Source of the DNA: Oxytricha trifallax
Taxonomy: Eukaryota; Ciliophora; Spirotrichea; Sporadotrichida; Oxytrichidae
Reading direction: 5' to 3'
Assembly: GCA_000711775.1 (NCBI GenBank)
Contig: ARYC01017081.1
Location: 222,224 to 286,223, forward strand
Length of the DNA: 64,000 bases
The translations under genes and the position numbers were made by a program. This document shows positions 60,029 through 64,000 of this stretch, piece after piece (within the stretch, counting starts at the first letter, position 1; each line of letters opens with the position of its first letter). The notes beneath the pieces are model-generated. The model saw only the letters and a list, made by a program, of their open reading frames with translations. It made no database searches and had not been told where the DNA came from.

Positions 60029-60577
60029 CTGAAGGGTTTTATGAGAAAAACAAGTTTAAAATTTGAAATAAAAAATCAGAGTTTAATTGTTCTATATTGC
60101 CTGGTAAAAATCAGGAAAGTCAAAAAATCCTAGTAATTTTATTACTTTCTTGGTCTTTTTATAGCAACCAAATAGTAAATATGTGTGTTATTAAATTGGG
60201 AGAATAATAAAGTATCACTAAACTAACCAAGCAATAAAGTTGGCTAGATTTCAATAGAATTTAAAGATATAATATGAATATTAGTTAATTTAATTTGCTG
60301 TATTTTAGTTTTTGTCAAATAATGAAAATTGTTAGAGTTTTTAATAGTTTGTTATAGTTTGTTAGAATTTTGTAAATTCTTGACTATATTAAAAAACTAA
60401 CAAAATAAATTTTATTCTTAAAATAGCAGTCTTAAATTAGTAATTATAATAGTTTCTTTAAAATAGGTTGCTAAAAATAGTGAATATTGCGTAAAGTTTT
60501 GCATGAGCAAGAGCTAAATAAAGCAGCATCAATGACTATTTAAGCGGGTTTTAAATTGAAGTAATTAAATTCAAGGA

Positions 60578-61933
60578 ATGGGTAAGACTTCTAAAGCTAA
60601 GTAGAAATAAAAATCTCAATCTCCTCTGTCTGAGGCTTAATGTGATGAAATCTCTGGGTACACTGCTGACTTCTTCAATGAAGAGCAACTCCAAGAACTT
60701 AAGCATTAAGAGTCCAAGCAGAAGATACTGGACTATTTGAAGAAGCAAGGCATGCTTGGAAAATAAACCTCAAGATGTTAAAATATAACTAAAAAAGAAG
60801 TTTGGGCTAAATACAATTAATATGCTTAAAAACTGGCTTGTTTCTACACTCAACTCAAGAAAGTCAGATAGCAAATCCTCTACTCCAGCAAATAAAAAGA
60901 AGACAAATTGCACCAAAAAAATTACAAAGCCAACCGTACTCAAGGGGTCTTAGGATAAAGATGATACTTCAAGGATAAGTTAAAGTCCTCCAACCTCGTC
61001 AAAGAATGAAAACTTATGCAATACTATTGGAATGGACATGCAGTCTCTATAATCTGACTTAAAAAACACAGAGTCAGAATTATCACATATACCGAGTGAT
61101 ACAACATTTCCCGAACTTAATCAGATTGAAGAGTTTATAGAAAAAAATTTGGAGAGCTTACATCGAAAGCTCGGGAAGAAATAAATAAACGTTTGTTATA
61201 ATAGGTGCCAGATGCACTTCAAAATACACAATTCTTAAAATTAACAGATCAAATTAAAGAAGCTATAAGTAAAGTGACCAAGTTGGAATCCTAGTACAAT
61301 GTAGTTAGCTCCGAGTAAATTTTAAGGTAGATTGCAGAAGGGCGAGAGGAGATTCAGCATACTTTCCAGGTACTGGTTGATGATATTAAAAAGGTAGCCC
61401 CAACTTTGGGTGTCGCGACTCAAGAATCGTTGGCGAGGAACGTTAAAAGGATCAATGACCAGATCGTGGGAATCAATAAAATTATTTAGGATTCAGCTTC
61501 AGGGTAAAAAATAACGGAAGAATAGTTATAAGCTATCACTAATTAAAGTAATGAATAAATTGATTGACTATAAAGTATAGTAAGGGATGTTGAAAAGAAA
61601 CTAAGATGTGTTGTTGACACTTTTAATGAGACCATAGAGGAATGTAAAGAGAATATTACAAAAAACATGAATATAATTCATGAGAATATTAGAACAGTAA
61701 GTACTAGAGTCACAAATATGGAAAGAGATTCGCTTAAGTAAAAACATGAATAATTTAATTTATAATAATAGCAACAATTACTTCCAAAAAAATACCGTAA
61801 ATATAATAGCAGCACGGTAATAGCTCAAATATTTAAAATCCTAACATTAGCATTTAAGACACAATAGTAAAATATAACTAGCGTGATCCTAAATAAAATT
61901 TATTAAAATTGGGAATAATAAGTATATACATGA
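60578..61933 (+). CDS. module-2 gene 3 (coiled-coil, homeobox-like segment)
   Basis: ATG 60,578. Basic/Q-rich start, KQKILDYLKKQGMLGK, then after a frame change QDVKIQLKKKFGLNTINM and LKNWLVSTLNSRKSDSKSS, matching the helix-turn-helix-like segment of module 1. A Ser/Thr-rich linker, acidic heptads (PELNQIEEFIEKNLES), the shared PTLGVATQESLARNVK motif and a final coiled coil follow. An in-frame TGA lies after NEQID; the frame resumes LQSIVRDVEKKL to TGA 61,931-61,933. Function as for the module-1 copy. Confidence 0.6.
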
Positions 61934-62066
61934 TTCAGAAATTAGGCAACTCATTCCAGTTGAAGACCTGGTTGATGGTTGAGACTTCATGATAAGCTGA
62001 AAAAATTGAATTTTATTATATTTGCAGACTTTATAACTCGTATAACTTTAATGATGAGATGTTAAT

Positions 62067-62089
62067 GGGGTTTTGGGGTTTTGGGGTTT
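62067..62089 (+). repeat. telomere-like tract, three G4T4 units
   Basis: GGGG TTTT repeated to GGGGTTT, preceded by GTTAAT. Same position relative to gene 3 as the tract in module 1. Internal, with sequence continuing on both sides, so not a chromosome end here. Confidence 0.75.
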
Positions 62090-62249
62090 ATCTACTAGTA
62101 TTTAAATTCATGATTTCTTGGAAATTTAGAGAAATTGTATATTTTCTATTAGAAAACTATAAGAGCTAAGTGGAATCTCTCTAAACAATAGTGTTTTTTG
62201 CTAAATATATTTCATAACTTGTTAGTGAAATTCTAATTTGTTCCATTAA

Positions 62250-62956
62250 TTCAAAATCAGGAATCAAGGTACCCTTCGCAACTACAATAGTAAAATAGTC
62301 TATTTGCCTAATAAAAGCTTAGAATATAATATGCAGAAGGTCCTCAACAATAGCAACTTGATTTAAAAGAGTTTTTATCAAAGATTCAAAGCAAGCGGGA
62401 ACACTACAACTTCATCGTGATTGAGCGTCAAGCTAATTTACCTAGATTTAAGCAGATTAATTCATATTTTTTTCTTAAATTCTTAGAGGAGAGAAAAGTA
62501 AGTTTCCCATTTTATTTGATCATTTTTATTAAATTAGGCGTGACTAAATTTAGGTTTCCTATGTCTCAATGATCTAAGGTCTCGCGATTTCTAACCTAAT
62601 AGGATTTGTAATTTAGCATTCTGAGTCACTATTATTCCTTCCTGATGAAAAATAATGGAAAAAAACTTGACAGCTATTAGGTTGGTGATATTTTAAACAC
62701 CCTAAGATAAAGTGAATTGAATGTTTTGATAAGTACAGCCTAAATATAATCTGTTCAACAATAGTTCAAGAATCAGGTTATCTATTTAAATAAGATAAGA
62801 GTTCTTAGAAGCTTACTAGTTGTGTCTCCATTTCATTCGTTAGTCATAATTTAAAAACAATCTAACTGTAGTCCATAAAGGAAGAGCTGTAACACTCCTT
62901 AAAGAAAATTCGAAGAGACGCCGTTGTGGATAAGAGCGCGAGGAAACTAAAGATGA
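62250..62956 (+). CDS. hypothetical protein, weak Holliday-junction-resolvase resemblance
   Basis: Plus-strand blocks: QLDLKEFLSKIQSKREHYNF + IVIERQANLPRFKQINSYFF + LKFLEERK, a GTAAGT...TTAG stretch (62,499-62,537), TKFRFPMSQ, a TGA, then SYQVGDILNTLRQSELNVLI and a long C-terminal part to TGA 62,954-62,956. The IE.Q plus N...FF...L order recalls RNase H-fold resolvases of the A22/Cce1 type, but the first Asp strand was not found upstream. Low-similarity inference; it may be another element protein. Confidence 0.35.
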
Positions 62957-63280
62957 TGAGTAAATGTCGAGATATCATAAGTCTCAGTACTAACTCCAGG
63001 TGAAGCGTCTAAATTTGGATTAAAATCAACTTTGCAATATAGCCGTAGAGTTTAATTCAAAACCAATAACCTGAACAATAGCAAAAACCTTTCAATATTG
63101 GAGTGATCCCTTTTTTTTCTCAGAGTTTGAATTAAATCCAATTCAATATTTAATTGTCGAACTATGTATAGAGGTTTATATTAACTTTCCTTACAGAAAA
63201 GAAATTATAAAACAACTTAAAGTTACGACAACAAAAGTCCTCTATAGTTCTTAGAGTATTCACTAAAGTTCAAGTAATGT

Positions 63281-64000
63281 CAAACCAAACTAATTGTTTC
63301 ACTGCAAATTTAGATAAAGACCTCAAATCTTGTCTCTGTGCAAATGCATAAAAAACATGGCTGTTCGGGAAGGAAAATCATATCTTTAGATTCAGAAAAT
63401 AGTTTGATAGTAAATAGTTTATATGAGACATTAACTTTTCGGTTTGTATTAGATTATGTAGTGTCTAAGTAAGTCAAATAAAATTCGAGATTTATGTTTA
63501 GTTTAGAGTTGTCAAGAACCACTATTAGTAACTAACTGCAATTGATTAATTATTGCTGATAATTAGCGTAGATTTAGCTTAAAGCTGAGATAGTCAATTT
63601 TTAATCAATTGCTGTCTAGAGGTGATGAGGAGATGATTCTAATGGCTTGTTTCTGTTTCTATGGTTGTGAGGGTACTATTCCTGTTAACCATATAACAAT
63701 TTATCTAGTTAGTTGGGAGGATTTGTAACACCCAAGTTCTTATTTGTTAGCAGGTTGAAGTCATCGATTTAACAAATAGCTGGAATTTTCTATTTTTGTT
63801 CTTATTTAGCCTTCTGATGTAAAAATTATAATATCTCTTGAATTACTAATTTAATTTTTATACTTTTGGTGGTGCATTTACCTTGAGTAGTTCGAATGGT
63901 GCTAATCTTTATTTAACTGGTTTTTGCAATTCTCTCTATGGTGAGTGACTTGGCTCTCAGTTTTTAATAACTAAACTCATCATCAAACAGCTTATGATTA
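63281..64000 (-). CDS. Q-rich protein with HTH-like N-terminal text (5' cut by window end)
   Basis: Minus strand, open at the right window edge. Reads FDDEFSYQKLRAKSLTIERI + AKTSQIKISTIRTTQ, resembling a helix-turn-helix, then a 36-nt intron (63,846-63,881, GTAAAT...TTAG), VIQEILQFLHQKAKQEQ, IDDFNLLTNKNLGVTNPPNQ, a His/Asn-rich linker and a hydrophobic C-terminal part ending at TGA 63,283-63,281. No family assigned; a further element-encoded DNA-binding protein is possible. Confidence 0.5.

Noticed and set aside
60551-60748. Minus-strand Leu-rich 65-aa frame
   Set aside because: Antisense to the start of module-2 gene 3.
62067-62089. True chromosome end (telomere)
   Set aside because: Sequence continues with coding blocks on both sides; the tract is internal.
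1-64000. Heterotrich or karyorelict origin, suggested by internal TGAs
   Set aside because: C4A4 TBE termini with ANT target, pointer-flanked IESs and intron sizes fit spirotrichs better; TGA also clearly ends several genes.

Overview
This window looks like germline (micronuclear) DNA of a spirotrich ciliate close to Oxytricha, Stylonychia or Tetmemena. Four things point there. Long conserved frames appear only when TAA and TAG are read as glutamine and TGA as stop. The DNA is very AT-rich, with GT...AG introns of about 32-60 nt. Conserved genes are cut by short non-genic segments flanked by 3-9 bp direct repeats, and deleting one repeat plus the segment restores the frame, as expected for IESs and pointers. 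A complete TBE-type transposon is present, with C4A4 telomere-like inverted termini and a 3-bp AAT target duplication. The usual ORF view (TAA/TAG as stop) therefore shows only fragments of the real genes. All reading was done by eye, so exon edges are approximate unless a splice or pointer site is given.

Left part (1-28.8 kb), host-like genes in AT-rich spacer: a Q/N-rich protein (1.07-4.17 kb, minus); a 1.4-kb fold-back element carrying a decayed gene fragment (7.77-9.20 kb); a JAMM/MPN+ metalloprotease of MYSM1/MPND type (10.8-12.5 kb, plus); a cyclic-nucleotide-binding, TVGYGD-pore K+ channel (13.1-18.95 kb, minus) with a 1.13-kb IES near its 5' end; a smaller fold-back element (19.45-19.87 kb); a Q-rich coiled-coil gene (20.5-21.1 kb, plus); a hypothetical gene (21.7-22.4 kb, minus); a plant-like phosphofructokinase split by at least eight IESs (22.57-25.33 kb, minus); and a C2-domain protein (25.5-28.8 kb, plus).

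Middle (28.9-47.2 kb): a non-LTR retrotransposon on the minus strand with an APE/RT frame and a separate intact frame carrying a Ulp1/C48-like protease domain; an inverted gene duplication (35.2-36.1 kb); hypothetical gene pieces; two tRNA-like SINE candidates; a dead Tc1/IS630-type transposase; and the 4.64-kb TBE element (42,119-46,759) with kinase/zinc-finger, p22 and DDE transposase genes and a nested MITE.

Right part (47.4-64 kb): a mobile-looking cluster. Two diverged copies of the same module (minus-strand Tc1/IS630-like transposase, plus-strand gene 2, plus-strand coiled-coil gene 3, then a G4T4 telomere-like tract) are followed respectively by an intact MT-A70-family adenine methyltransferase-like gene (55.9-57.0 kb) and a gene with weak Holliday-junction-resolvase resemblance (62.3-63.0 kb). 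Conserved 37-nt hairpins, paired 14-bp palindromes and a telomere-ended MITE lie in the same cluster. A transposon-linked candidate adenine-methylation module is the most interesting possibility here; its unity and activity are inference.

Many frames contain single in-frame TGA codons or single-base homopolymer frameshifts. Decay, uncorrected long-read errors, or occasional UGA decoding could each explain these.
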